From NCBI RefSeq assembly GCF_026241155.1, contig NZ_JAPFGP010000008.1:186001-250000 (forward strand): a DNA stretch of 64,000 nucleotides, written 5' to 3'. This document shows, piece after piece, positions 45,831-54,723 of the stretch. The notes under the pieces are model-generated. The model was not told where the DNA came from, made no database searches, and saw only the letters and a program-made list of their open reading frames with translations. The position numbers and the translations under genes are program-made. The number at the start of each line of letters is the position of its first letter. Within the stretch, counting starts at the first letter, position 1. Origin of the DNA: Paucibacter sp. PLA-PC-4 (GTDB taxonomy: Bacteria; Pseudomonadota; Gammaproteobacteria; Burkholderiales; Burkholderiaceae_C).

Positions 45831-47885
45831 ATGAACTCGATTGCCGCTGCCTTGTCACCATCAGATACGACTACCGTGAAAGGTGCCTGCCCTCACGACT
45901 GCCCGGACACTTGCGCGCTGCGCATCACGGTCGAGGCCGGACGTGTCATCAAGGTGCAGGGTCAGACCGACCATCCCAGCACCCATGGTGCGCTGTGCAC
46001 CAAGGTCTCGCGCTATCCCGAGCGCACTTACCACGCAGAGAGGGTGCTGCGGCCGCTGAAGCGGGTCAGCGCCAAGCATGAGGCGCCGCGCTTCGAGCCG
46101 GTCGAGTGGGGTCAGGCCTTGACCGACATTGCCGCGCGGCTCAAGGCTGTGCCCCCGCAGTCCGTGCTGCCCTACAGCTATGCCGGCACCATGGGCCTGC
46201 TGCAGGGCGAGGCGATGGCGGGACGCTTCTTCAATAAGTTGGGCGCCTCCTGCCTGGACCGCACCATCTGCGCCTCGGCCGGCGCGGCCGCGCTGAGCGC
46301 GACCTATGGCCACAAGCTGGGCATGCACCTGCCCTATTTCGCGGAGAGCCGCTTGATCCTGATCTGGGGCAGCAACTCGATCGCATCAAATCTGCATTTC
46401 TGGACCTATGCAATGAAGGCCAAGCGCGAGGGCGCCAAGCTGATCTGCATCGACCCGCGCAAGACCGAGACGGCCGACAAATGTCACCAGCACATCGCCT
46501 TGCTGCCCGGCACCGACGGTGCGCTGGCACTGGGGCTGATGCATGAGCTGATTGCCCATGACTGGCTGGACCATGACTATCTGAGCGCCCATGTCGAGGG
46601 CTGGGACGAGTTGCGCGGCAAGGCCCTGGCCTGGCCGCCCGAGCGTACGGCTGAGGTCTGCGGCATCGGCGCGGACGAGGTGCGCGGCCTGGCGCGCGAC
46701 TACGGACATCGGAATATGGTCGAGGCTCCGGCCGCCATCCGGCTGAACTACGGCATGCAGCGCGTGCGCGGCGGCGGCAATGCGGTGCGGCTGATCGCCT
46801 TGCTGCCCTGCCTGACCGGGGCTTGGCGGCACCGTGCCGGCGGCATGCTGCTGTCGAGTTCGGGCTGGTTCGCACCCTTCAAGAATCCGGCCCTTGAAGC
46901 GCCCGAGCTGCGTGCAAACGCGCCGACGCGGTTGATCAATATGAGCACGATAGGCGACGATTTGCTGCGCGAAGCGTCTGATGAATTCGGCCCGAAGATC
47001 CAGGCTCTGATCGTCTACAACAGCAACCCGGTCGCGGTCGCACCTGAGTCGCCCAAAGTGGTGGCAGGCTTTGCGCGGGCCGATCTGTTCACTGTGGTGC
47101 TGGAGCATTTCATGACCGACACGGCTGATCTGGCCGACTATGTCTTGCCCGCTACCACTCAGCTGGAGCATCTGGATGTGCACACCAGCTACGGCCACAC
47201 CGATGTGCTGATCAATGAGCCGGCCATCGCGCCGCTGGGCGAGGCCAAGCCGAACACGCAGATCTTCCGCGAGCTGGCGGCGGCGATGGGCTACACCGAA
47301 GCTTGCTTCCTAGACAGCGACGAGGACCTTGCCCGCCAGGCTTTCACCGATGCGATCGACTTCGAGGCCTTGCGCGAGCAGGGCTGGCAATCGCTGCCGG
47401 TGGCCGAGGCACCCTTTGCGCAGGGGCAGTTCTTGACCCCCAGCGGCCGCGCACAGGCCGGCGGGGCCGACTATCTGCCCAATTACGAGAGCGCCGCGTC
47501 GACGCCCGAGCTGGCCGCGCGCTTCCCGTTGGCGATGATCTCGCCGCCGGCGCGCAACTTCCTCAATAGCAGCTTCGTCAACGTCAAGAGCCTGCGCGAT
47601 ATCGAAGGCGAGCCGCTGCTGGAGATCCATGCCGACGATGCCGCCGCGCGCGGCCTGGCCGATGGCGCCGAGGTGCGGGTGTTCAACGAGCGCGGCAGTT
47701 ACCACTGCATCGCCCGTATCAGCGCGCGGGCCCGCCCCGGTGTCGTCAACGGCCTGGGCGTCTGGTGGCGCAAGTTGGGACTGCGCGGCAGCAATGTCAA
47801 CGAAGTGACGCACCAGCGCCTGACCGATCTGGGCCGGGCGCCGAGTTTTTACGACTGCCTGGTCGAGGTGGAAGCGGCGCGGTGA
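45831..47885 (+). CDS. Molybdopterin oxidoreductase (formate-dehydrogenase/BisC-like), cytoplasmic
   Basis: A 684-residue molybdoenzyme. A [4Fe-4S] site is formed by Cys20, Cys24, Cys28 and Cys56. The likely molybdenum ligand is Cys147 in RTICASAG, aligned by eye with the Sec/Cys position of formate dehydrogenase. Further motifs are LILIWGSNSIASN, PRKTETADKC, LPGTDGAL and the C-terminal NEVTHQRLTDLGRAPSFYD cofactor-binding segment. There is no Tat signal, so it should stay in the cytoplasm. Electron partner and substrate are unknown. The stop overlaps the GTG of the next gene. Confidence 0.9.
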   Translation: MNSIAAALSPSDTTTVKGACPHDCPDTCALRITVEAGRVIKVQGQTDHPSTHGALCTKVSRYPERTYHAERVLRPLKRVSAKHEAPRFEPVEWGQALTDIAARLKAVPPQSVLPYSYAGTMGLLQGEAMAGRFFNKLGASCLDRTICASAGAAALSATYGHKLGMHLPYFAESRLILIWGSNSIASNLHFWTYAMKAKREGAKLICIDPRKTETADKCHQHIALLPGTDGALALGLMHELIAHDWLDHDYLSAHVEGWDELRGKALAWPPERTAEVCGIGADEVRGLARDYGHRNMVEAPAAIRLNYGMQRVRGGGNAVRLIALLPCLTGAWRHRAGGMLLSSSGWFAPFKNPALEAPELRANAPTRLINMSTIGDDLLREASDEFGPKIQALIVYNSNPVAVAPESPKVVAGFARADLFTVVLEHFMTDTADLADYVLPATTQLEHLDVHTSYGHTDVLINEPAIAPLGEAKPNTQIFRELAAAMGYTEACFLDSDEDLARQAFTDAIDFEALREQGWQSLPVAEAPFAQGQFLTPSGRAQAGGADYLPNYESAASTPELAARFPLAMISPPARNFLNSSFVNVKSLRDIEGEPLLEIHADDAAARGLADGAEVRVFNERGSYHCIARISARARPGVVNGLGVWWRKLGLRGSNVNEVTHQRLTDLGRAPSFYDCLVEVEAAR

Positions 47886-48907
47886 GGGCGGCGACCGGCC
47901 TGTGCTTGATGGCCGCAGCGCTGCTGAGCGGCTGCGCGCAGATCGGGTATCTGAGTCAGGCGGTTGACGGGCATCTGCGCCTGGTCTGGGCTGCCAGGCC
48001 CGTGCCAGAGTTGGTGGCCGATGCGTCGCTTGACGAGCGGCTGCGCGAGCGCCTGGCGCTGAGCCAGCGCATCCGCGATTTCGCGAGCCGCGAGCTGGCC
48101 CTTCCCGATAACGCAAGCTACCGTCGCTACGCCGATCTGCGGCGCGGCGCGGCGGTCTGGAATGTGGTTGCGACGCCGGAGCTGAGCTTGCGCCTGAAGA
48201 CCTGGTGCTATCCGGTGATGGGCTGCGCCGGCTACCGCGGCTTCTTCGACCGGGCCGAGGCCGAGGCCTATGCGCAGCGGCTGCGCGACGATGAGGGGCT
48301 TGAGGTGCTGGTCTATGGCGTGCCGGCCTATTCGACGCTGGGCTGGAGCCGCTTGTTCGGCGGCGATCCGTTGCTCAATACCTTCATTACCTATCCCGAG
48401 GGCGAGCTGGCGCGCATGATCTTTCACGAGCTGGCGCATCAGGTGGCTTATGCGCCCGACGATACCGAGTTCAACGAGTCGTTTGCCACCACGGTGGAGC
48501 GTCTGGGCGTGTTGACGTGGCTGGCTGGTCCCGAACGGGCGGCGGCCCGCGAGCAGTATCTGCAGGGCGACGAGCGGCGCCGGCGTTTCCAGACCGAAGC
48601 GATGGCCTGGCGGCTCAAGCTGGAGAGCGTGTATGCGGGCCCGCTGGACGAGGCGGCCAAGCGCGCCGCCAAAGCCGAGCTGCAGCGGCAGATGCGGGCC
48701 GCGCCGCCGCCGGGCTATGAGGCTTGGTATGCGCGCGCCAACAACGCCAGCCTGGCCCTGCTGGCGAGCTACAACCAGCTGAGCCCGGCCTTTGAGGCGC
48801 TGTTCGAGCGCCAGGGGCGCGACTGGCCGACCTTCTATGCCGAGGTGCGGCGTCTGGCAGACTTGCCGAAGGCGCAGCGGCGCCAACAACTACTGATGAA
48901 TCCCTAG
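47882..48907 (+). CDS. Predicted aminopeptidase lipoprotein (COG4324 type)
   Basis: A 341-residue lipoprotein starting at GTG 47882, which overlaps the molybdoenzyme stop (GTGA). The signal ends LLSGC (Cys18). The sequence matches the predicted aminopeptidase family: GYLSQAVDGHLRLV after the lipobox, FRLYGVPAYSTLGW-like YGVPAYSTLGWSRLFGGDPL, and a zinc motif HELAH at His182-His186 followed by NESFA. Relatives are poorly studied. Expected location is the periplasmic face of a membrane. Confidence 0.87.
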   Translation: MRAATGLCLMAAALLSGCAQIGYLSQAVDGHLRLVWAARPVPELVADASLDERLRERLALSQRIRDFASRELALPDNASYRRYADLRRGAAVWNVVATPELSLRLKTWCYPVMGCAGYRGFFDRAEAEAYAQRLRDDEGLEVLVYGVPAYSTLGWSRLFGGDPLLNTFITYPEGELARMIFHELAHQVAYAPDDTEFNESFATTVERLGVLTWLAGPERAAAREQYLQGDERRRRFQTEAMAWRLKLESVYAGPLDEAAKRAAKAELQRQMRAAPPPGYEAWYARANNASLALLASYNQLSPAFEALFERQGRDWPTFYAEVRRLADLPKAQRRQQLLMNP

Positions 48908-48916
48908 GAGACCACG

Positions 48917-49249
48917 ATGGCCGAAATCCGCATCCACCGCGACCATGAGCTGGGCCTGAAGCGCGCCCGCGAGATCGCCTGGGCTTGGGCCGAGCAGGTC
49001 GAGGCCAAGTTCGATATGGAGTGCGCGGTGCTGGAGGGCAAGACCAGCGACACGGTCACCTTTACGCGCTCGGGCGTCAAGGGAGAGCTGATCGTCGCGG
49101 CCGACCATTTTGATCTGCATGCCAAGTTGGGCCTGCTGCTCGGGGCCTTCAAGTCCACCATCGAGGGCGAGATCCAGAAGGAGCTCGATGGCCTGCTGGC
49201 CGCTGGCGCTGCGGCGAAGACGGCAGCCAAAAAGAAGAAAGCGACCTGA
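48917..49249 (+). CDS. Polyhydroxyalkanoic acid system family protein (PHA granule-region type)
   Basis: A 110-residue protein matching the PHA_gran_rgn family: MAEIRIHRDHELGLKRAREIA, WAEQVEAKFDMECAV, GEIQKELDGLL and a Lys/Ala-rich tail (AAKTAAKKKKAT). Members are small proteins near polyhydroxyalkanoate genes; role is not defined. It follows the lipoprotein gene by nine bases. An intrinsic terminator of the opposite-strand gene overlaps its stop codon. Confidence 0.87.
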   Translation: MAEIRIHRDHELGLKRAREIAWAWAEQVEAKFDMECAVLEGKTSDTVTFTRSGVKGELIVAADHFDLHAKLGLLLGAFKSTIEGEIQKELDGLLAAGAAAKTAAKKKKAT

Positions 49250-49259
49250 GCGGTCGCTT
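49228..49259 (-). terminator. Rho-independent terminator of the acyl-CoA-binding protein gene
   Basis: Perfect 8-base arms AAGCGACC (49239-49246) and GGTCGCTT (49252-49259) surround five bases. On the minus strand the stem is followed by a T-rich stretch corresponding to the Lys codons of the opposite gene (49228-49238). It lies 27 bases past the acyl-CoA-binding stop and covers the PHA-system stop codon. Confidence 0.75.
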
Positions 49260-49285
49260 GGCAATCGAGGTCTGCGGTCGGGGCG

Positions 49286-49537
49286 TTACTTCAGCGACTC
49301 GATCAGGTCGATGTACTGCTGCATGGCCTCTTCGGTGGCCGTGCCCTTGAGCTCGTTCCAGGCGTCCCATTTGGCGCGGCCGACCATATCGGTGAAGCCC
49401 GGGCGCGAGCCCTCGACATCGCCGCTGCTACCTTGCTTGTATAGCGCGTAGAGCTTCAGCAGGGTCATATTGTCGGGGCGCTCGGGCAGGCTCTTGGATC
49501 CGGCTACGGCGGCTTCGAACTGGTCTTTCAGGCTCAT
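49286..49537 (-). CDS. Acyl-CoA-binding protein
   Basis: An 83-residue four-helix ACBP: LKDQFEAAVAGSKSLPERPDN, LLKLYALYKQGSSGDV, GFTDMVGRAKWDAWNELKG and MQQYIDLIESL, all landmarks of the acyl-CoA site. ACBPs buffer and deliver long-chain acyl-CoA; they are widespread in eukaryotes and patchy in bacteria. The ATG at 49537 gives the standard length. It is divergent, 97 bases away, from a wax-ester-synthase-type acyltransferase. Confidence 0.95.
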   Translation of the reverse strand: MSLKDQFEAAVAGSKSLPERPDNMTLLKLYALYKQGSSGDVEGSRPGFTDMVGRAKWDAWNELKGTATEEAMQQYIDLIESLK

Positions 49538-49634
49538 CTTGAATGTCTCCTGCTTGGTGTTGATCGGGATGGACGCTGGCGATGTTAACCAGCATTGTCT
49601 GGGCACAGAACTCTAGAACATCAAGGAGACGGAC

Positions 49635-51059
49635 TTGGCACAGCTGCATGAACGCATGTCGCGGGTGGACACCGCCTGGCTGCGCATGGATACCGACGCC
49701 AATCTGATGATGATTGTCGGCGTCTGGTACATCAGGCCCGGCATCACATTGGCAGCGCTGCGCGAGCGAGTCGAGGCCAGGCTGCTGCAGTACACGCGAT
49801 TTCGCCAGAAAGTGGTCGAGGACGCGCTGGGGGCGCAATGGGTGGAGGATGAGGACTTCGACATCGCCAACCATGTGCAGGCTGAGATTTTGCTGCCGCT
49901 GCGCGGCCAGAGCGCTGAGGCCGCGCTGCAGGCCCGTGTCGGCGAGCTCGCGGCCACGCCCTTGGACGCCGCCCGGCCGCTGTGGCAGTTCCAGCTGATT
50001 GAGGATTTCGAGGACGGGCAGAGCGTGCTGCTGGCGCGCATACACCACTGCATTGCCGACGGCATTGCGCTGATCGCGGTGATGCTGTCCATCACCGATG
50101 GCGGCAAGGCGCCGCCCAAGCGTCAGCAGCAGCCGCGCGACGACCAGGACTGGCTGACCGACACCTTGCTGCGCCCGCTCAGCGATATGAGCATCAAGGC
50201 GATCCGTATGGCCGGTGCGGGCGCAGCCAAGGGTGTCGATGCCTGGATAGACCCGCCGCACCCGGTCGACAGCTCGATGGAGATGGCGCGTATCGGCTAT
50301 CAGGCGGTCAGCGATATCGCGGCCTTTGCGCTGATGCCGGATGATTCGCCGACCCGGCTCAAGGGCAAGCCTGGCGGTGCCAAGCGCGTGTCCTGGGCCG
50401 ACGGCCTGCCGCTGGATGCGGTCAAGGCGGTCGGCAAGGCGATGAATGCCTCGATCAATGATGTGTTGCTGTCCTGCGTGGCCGGGGCCATCGGCGGCTA
50501 TTTGGCTGAGCGCGGCGAGGACCCGGCGGGCAAGGAGATCCGCACCATGGTGCCGGTCAATCTGCGGCCGCTGGAGAAGGCCTACCAGCTCGGCAACCGC
50601 TTCGGCCTGGTGCCGCTTGTGCTGCCGATCGGCATCGCCAATCCGGTCGAGCGGCTGTATGCGGTGAAGGCGCGGATGCAAGAGCTCAAGGGCAGCTTCC
50701 AGCCCGTGCTGGCCTTCGGCCTGCTGTCGGTCGCCGGGCTGCTGATCAAGCCGGTGCAACACGCGATGCTGAACATCTTCGCGAAGAAGACCACGGCCGT
50801 CGTCACCAATGTGCCGGGGCCGGCCCAGGCTCTGAGTTTTTGCGGCTCGACGGTGACGCGCGTCATGTTCTGGGTTCCGCAGTCCGGCGATGTCGGCATG
50901 GGGGTCAGCATCTTGACCTATGCAGGCCAGGTGCAATTCGGCCTGATCACCGACAGCACCCTGTGCCCCGATCCCGAGGCCATCGTCGAGCGCTTTGCGC
51001 CCGAGTTCAACAAGCTCTTGTTGCTGGCGCTGATGCTGCCTTGGGGCGACTGCGACTGA
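49635..51059 (+). CDS. Wax ester synthase / acyl-CoA:diacylglycerol acyltransferase (WS/DGAT) family
   Basis: A 474-residue acyltransferase starting at TTG 49635 after AAGGAGAC. The catalytic HHxxxDG motif is His137-His138 to Asp142-Gly143 in RIHHCIADG. Other family segments are DTAWLRMDTDANLMMI at the N-terminus, SINDVLLSCVAGAIGGYL, NRFGLVPLVLPI and TNVPGPAQALSFCG. It esterifies long-chain alcohols or diacylglycerol with acyl-CoA to make storage neutral lipids. The neighbouring acyl-CoA-binding protein and PHA-system protein fit this role. Confidence 0.94.
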   Translation: MAQLHERMSRVDTAWLRMDTDANLMMIVGVWYIRPGITLAALRERVEARLLQYTRFRQKVVEDALGAQWVEDEDFDIANHVQAEILLPLRGQSAEAALQARVGELAATPLDAARPLWQFQLIEDFEDGQSVLLARIHHCIADGIALIAVMLSITDGGKAPPKRQQQPRDDQDWLTDTLLRPLSDMSIKAIRMAGAGAAKGVDAWIDPPHPVDSSMEMARIGYQAVSDIAAFALMPDDSPTRLKGKPGGAKRVSWADGLPLDAVKAVGKAMNASINDVLLSCVAGAIGGYLAERGEDPAGKEIRTMVPVNLRPLEKAYQLGNRFGLVPLVLPIGIANPVERLYAVKARMQELKGSFQPVLAFGLLSVAGLLIKPVQHAMLNIFAKKTTAVVTNVPGPAQALSFCGSTVTRVMFWVPQSGDVGMGVSILTYAGQVQFGLITDSTLCPDPEAIVERFAPEFNKLLLLALMLPWGDCD

Positions 51060-51062
51060 GGC

Positions 51063-51368
51063 TTACTTGGCCTTGGGTCGGCCGGCGGCGCTGGGGTAGG
51101 CCATCATCACGCGGCCCGGGTCGGCCTTGTCCAAAAAGGCGACGTACTGCGACTCGGTGCAGGCCAGGTTCTGGCCGGCTCGGTGCTCGCCCTTGTACTG
51201 ACCCTTGTCGTAGACGAAGTGGTGCTCGTCGGCGGCCGGCGTGCCGAGCTTGACGCTATAGCTGCTGGCGCAGTCGGCGCGCAGGGCCTGGATCTCGGGG
51301 CTGGAGGCGGAGGCCCAGCAGGTGGCTGCCAGCGGGGTCAGCAGCAGGGCGAGCAGGGTGTTCTTCAT
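51063..51368 (-). CDS. Small exported protein, function unknown
   Basis: A 101-residue protein with a Sec signal peptide (MKNTLLALLLTPLAATCWA). The mature part has two cysteines likely to pair (ADCASSYSV and NLACTESQY). No domain is recognised. The ATG at 51368 was chosen because it starts the signal peptide exactly; the in-frame extension upstream is Arg-rich and implausible. It converges with the acyltransferase gene three bases away. Confidence 0.68.
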   Translation of the reverse strand: MKNTLLALLLTPLAATCWASASSPEIQALRADCASSYSVKLGTPAADEHHFVYDKGQYKGEHRAGQNLACTESQYVAFLDKADPGRVMMAYPSAAGRPKAK

Positions 51369-51462
51369 CTTTGCGCTTGGGTGGTGGTGACGTGGCTTCA
51401 GCTTAGCTGCAGCAGCCCGCTTCGGCCTCACCCTGCTTGCGGGGCGGGAAAGCCCTGGTTTC

Positions 51463-52239
51463 TCACTCGTCCAACTCTTCCCGCGCCAGCTCCACGTCCA
51501 GGCACTCCATCGCATCCAGCGGTTCGCAGGCCGCCGCATCGGCATATAGCGTCTCGGCCTCCTTCATGCGCTTGTCGCCCTCCAGCATCACCAGGCCGTT
51601 GGCCCGCTCGATCATCGCGATCGCGCTGGTGGGATTGAGTTTGACGGCCTGGGCAAACATTGCCAGGCCGGTCGCGAGATCGGCGCCCTGGGTCTTGCCC
51701 AGGAGTTTGCCGACCTTGTCGATCACCTCGGCATGGAAAGCGCCCAAGGCGATATGGGCATCGGCATGCTTGGGCGCGAGCTTGATGGTGGTCTCCAGTG
51801 CGCCCTTGATCTTGCCGCCCAGTCCTTGGGCTAGGGCCTTCGTGACGCTGATGCCTTGGCCATAGCGGCCCAGGGCGTAGGCCTGCCAGTACCAGGCGTT
51901 GGGATTCTTGGGGTCGTCGGCCTGCTGGGTCTCGGCCCGGCCCGCCACCTCCAGGAACATTTCCAGCTTGGTCTGTTCCTTCTTCTCCAGATAGTTGGCG
52001 TAGATGGCCTGGGCCTTGTTGGCGACCGTGGTGCCGGCAGCGCCCGCAGCGAGCCCTGCTTCGTAGGCCTTGTGGAACTCGCCGGCATGGAAATGGATCC
52101 AGGCCTGGACCACGGCCGCCTCCTTGGGCCAGGGCTCGGCATCGCCGGCATGCAGGCGCGCCCAATGCTTCTTCAGCGCGGCCACGTCGTACTGGTAGGC
52201 GGTGTTGTCATAGGGGAAGGCGGTCCACTTGGCCATCAT
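51463..52239 (-). CDS. Tetratricopeptide-repeat-like hypothetical protein
   Basis: A 258-residue cytoplasmic protein made of helical pairs that resemble TPR units (AVVQAWIHFHAGEFHKAYEAG, NAWYWQAYALGRYGQ, ADAHIALGAFHAEV, TSAIAMIERANGLVML), with conserved Trp and Tyr at the N-terminus. Such repeats mediate protein contacts; the partner is unknown. It starts six bases after the TetR gene stop on the same strand and is likely co-transcribed with it. The very end is Asp/Glu-rich. Confidence 0.75.
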   Translation of the reverse strand: MMAKWTAFPYDNTAYQYDVAALKKHWARLHAGDAEPWPKEAAVVQAWIHFHAGEFHKAYEAGLAAGAAGTTVANKAQAIYANYLEKKEQTKLEMFLEVAGRAETQQADDPKNPNAWYWQAYALGRYGQGISVTKALAQGLGGKIKGALETTIKLAPKHADAHIALGAFHAEVIDKVGKLLGKTQGADLATGLAMFAQAVKLNPTSAIAMIERANGLVMLEGDKRMKEAETLYADAAACEPLDAMECLDVELAREELDE

Positions 52240-52245
52240 CAGCTC

Positions 52246-52908
52246 CTAGCTATCCATCTCTTGATACTTGCCCGCCAGGGCAAACAGATGCTCGCGCGAG
52301 TTGCTTTCCAGGTAGGGCAGCAACAGGCTCAGCACATGGAATGCGCCGCGCATCAGCGCTGCTCCGGCCTGGGCCGGCTCCAGCGCGTTGCGCGGGTTGC
52401 GCACATATTCGTAGCTCAGCCAGTAACTCATCAGCACCACCATCGAGTTGGCTACCGGCGCGGCCTCGCGGGCTTGCATCTTCAGCGCGCCGCCGAACTG
52501 CAGCCCCGCCAGCACCGCGCGCATGGCCCGTGCCTTGCTCTCCAGCACGCTCTGGAAATGCGTCTCCAGTTTGCGATTCTTGCTCAGCAGGTCGTTCAGG
52601 TCACGATAAAGAAAGCGGTGCTTCCAGATCAGCTCGATCAACATGTGGAAGAACAACCACGCGTCCTCGACATTGCGCACGTTGTCGGCTGCGCCCAGCA
52701 ACTCGCCGAGCTCGCGCTCGTAGTTGCCGAACAGCGAGTTGATCAGCTCGTCCTTAGCCGGGTAGTGGTAGTAAAGATTGCCAGGGCTGATATTGAGCTC
52801 GGCCGAGATCAGTGTGGTCGAGACATTGGGCTCGCCGAAGCGGTTGAACAAGTCCAGCGTGACTTCGAGGATGCGTTCCGCGGTACGGCGCGGTTTTTTG
52901 GTGACCAT
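52246..52908 (-). CDS. TetR-family transcriptional regulator
   Basis: A 220-residue regulator with an N-terminal helix-turn-helix (ILEVTLDLFNRFGEPNVSTTLISAELNISPGNLYYHYPAKDEL) and a helical ligand domain. The SPGNLYYHYPxKDEL type is common among regulators of lipid genes, which fits the nearby acyltransferase, but this is inference. The ATG at 52908 was chosen; a TTG at 52947 would add 13 residues and has a fair GGAG site, so the start is uncertain. It is divergent from the ABC exporter. Confidence 0.88.
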   Translation of the reverse strand: MVTKKPRRTAERILEVTLDLFNRFGEPNVSTTLISAELNISPGNLYYHYPAKDELINSLFGNYERELGELLGAADNVRNVEDAWLFFHMLIELIWKHRFLYRDLNDLLSKNRKLETHFQSVLESKARAMRAVLAGLQFGGALKMQAREAAPVANSMVVLMSYWLSYEYVRNPRNALEPAQAGAALMRGAFHVLSLLLPYLESNSREHLFALAGKYQEMDS

Positions 52909-53010
52909 GTCGCCGATTCTGGCATCAAGGCTTGTGCGCTTTGCCAAGCCTTGCTCCGGGCAAACCCTTTGCCGAGCGGGATTGGTGGGCGCTCCCTACA
53001 ATGCCCGCCC

Positions 53011-53940
53011 ATGCCTATCCAGCCACAGCCGGCCGACCAGCCCGCCATCAGTTTCCAGAACGTCAGCAAAACATACCGGGGAGGGCAGGTCAGGGCCCTT
53101 GATGGCGTGTCCTTTGACATCCAGCCCGGCGAGTTCTTCGGCCTGCTAGGCCCGAATGGCGCCGGCAAGACCAGCCTGATCAGCATCCTGGCCGGGCTGT
53201 CGCAGGCCAGCGGCGGCGCGGTCAAGGTGCATGGTCACGACGTGGTTGGCGACTATGCTGCGGCGCGCAAGGCCCTTGGCATCGTGCCGCAGGAACTGGT
53301 CTTCGATCCCTTCTTCAGCGTCCGGGAGTCGCTGAAAATCCAGAGCGGCTATTTCGGTGTGAAGGGCAACGAGGCCTGGATCGACGAGCTGCTGGAGAAC
53401 CTCGGCCTGGCCGACAAGGCCAACGCGAATATGCGCCAGCTCAGCGGCGGCATGAAGCGCCGGGTGCTGGTAGCCCAGGCCCTGGTGCACCGTCCGCCGG
53501 TCATCGTGCTGGACGAGCCGACCGCCGGCGTCGACGTCGAACTGCGCCAGACCCTGTGGGCCTTCATCGCGCGCCTGAACCGCGAAGGCCACACGGTGTT
53601 GCTGACCACGCACTATTTGGAAGAAGCCGAGGCCCTGTGCCAGCGTATTGCGATGCTCAAGCAAGGCCGTATCGTCGCGCTGGACAGCACTTCTGCGCTT
53701 CTCAAGGGCAAGGCCTCGACGATGCTGCGCTTCAAGACCGATGCGTCGCTGCCGACTGCACTGCTCGATCAGTCGCGCGTCACCGGGCGCATCGTGCAGA
53801 TCAAGGCCCATGACGCGGCCGAGGTCGAGACCATTCTGGCCAGCCTGCGTGCGGCGGGCTGCCCCATCGAAGACCTGGAGATCGGCCGCGCCGATCTGGA
53901 GGACGTGTTTCTGGAAATCATGCAGGGAGCCCATCAATGA
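53011..53940 (+). CDS. ABC-2-type transporter, ATP-binding protein
   Basis: A 309-residue ATPase: Walker A GPNGAGKT (47-54), Q-loop IVPQELVFDPFFSV, signature LSGGM (144-148), Walker B VIVLDEP (164-170) and switch His in LLTTHYLEEAE. A C-terminal domain of about 80 residues ends in DLEDVFLEIM, typical of ABC-2 exporters of the YadG/NodI group. It energises export with the coupled permease next to it (ATGA overlap). Substrate unknown. The ATG at 53011 follows a second ATG-rich region, and the frame is open further upstream. Confidence 0.95.
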   Translation: MPIQPQPADQPAISFQNVSKTYRGGQVRALDGVSFDIQPGEFFGLLGPNGAGKTSLISILAGLSQASGGAVKVHGHDVVGDYAAARKALGIVPQELVFDPFFSVRESLKIQSGYFGVKGNEAWIDELLENLGLADKANANMRQLSGGMKRRVLVAQALVHRPPVIVLDEPTAGVDVELRQTLWAFIARLNREGHTVLLTTHYLEEAEALCQRIAMLKQGRIVALDSTSALLKGKASTMLRFKTDASLPTALLDQSRVTGRIVQIKAHDAAEVETILASLRAAGCPIEDLEIGRADLEDVFLEIMQGAHQ

Positions 53941-54707
53941 GCGCCATTCGTTTGCAAGGCGCTCGGACGCTGTTTTACAAGGAAGTGCTGCGCTTCTGGA
54001 AGGTCAGCTTCCAGACCGTCGCCGCGCCGGTGCTGACCGCTGTGCTGTACCTGCTGATCTTCGGCCACGTGCTGGAGGATCATGTGAAGGTTTACGACTC
54101 CGTCGGCTACACCAGCTTCCTGATCCCGGGCCTGGTGATGATGAGCGTGCTGCAGAACAGCTTTGCCAACAGCTCCTCGTCCTTGATACAGAGCAAGATC
54201 ACCGGCAATTTGGTCTTCCTGCTGGTGACGCCGTTGTCGCACTGGGCCTGGTTCGTCGCCTACGTCGGCGCGTCCATCGTGCGCGGCTTGGTCGTTGGGC
54301 TGGGCGTGATCCTCGTGACCTTCTGGTTTGCACCGCCGGGTCTGGCCAATCCGCTGTGGATCATCAGCTTCGCCCTGCTCGGCGCCGCCATCATGGGCAC
54401 TTTGGGTCTGATCGCGGGACTGTGGGCCGAAAAATTCGACCAGATCGCCGCGTTCCAGAACTTCATCATCATGCCGATGACCTTTCTGTCCGGCGTGTTC
54501 TATTCGATCAAGTCCTTGCCTCCGTTCTGGCAAGGCGTCAGCCATCTGAACCCCTTCTTCTACATGATCGACGGCTTCCGGCGCGGCTTTTTCGGCGTCA
54601 GCGATGTCTCGCCCTGGATCAGCCTGGGCTTGGTTGGCGTGAGCTTCCTGCTGCTTGCCGCCTTGGCGCTCGAATTGCTGCGCCGCGGCTACAAGATCCG
54701 GTCTTAG
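53937..54707 (+). CDS. ABC-2-type transporter permease
   Basis: A 256-residue membrane protein with six predicted helices and the ABC-2 signature region (LPPFWQGVSHLNPFFYMIDGFRRGFFG). It resembles YadH-like permeases: TLFYKEVLRFWKV near the N-terminus and IPGLVMMSVLQNSFAN. Its ATG overlaps the ATPase stop. From memory, this exporter pair commonly precedes bolA, murA and hisG in betaproteobacteria. Confidence 0.93.
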   Translation: MSAIRLQGARTLFYKEVLRFWKVSFQTVAAPVLTAVLYLLIFGHVLEDHVKVYDSVGYTSFLIPGLVMMSVLQNSFANSSSSLIQSKITGNLVFLLVTPLSHWAWFVAYVGASIVRGLVVGLGVILVTFWFAPPGLANPLWIISFALLGAAIMGTLGLIAGLWAEKFDQIAAFQNFIIMPMTFLSGVFYSIKSLPPFWQGVSHLNPFFYMIDGFRRGFFGVSDVSPWISLGLVGVSFLLLAALALELLRRGYKIRS

Positions 54708-54723
54708 TAGAATCACGTCCACC

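Noticed and set aside
46105..46135. A second GGGGTCAGGCCTTG-like string inside the molybdoenzyme gene
   Set aside because: It lies in conserved coding sequence and shares only the short core, so it is not evidence of a repeat family.
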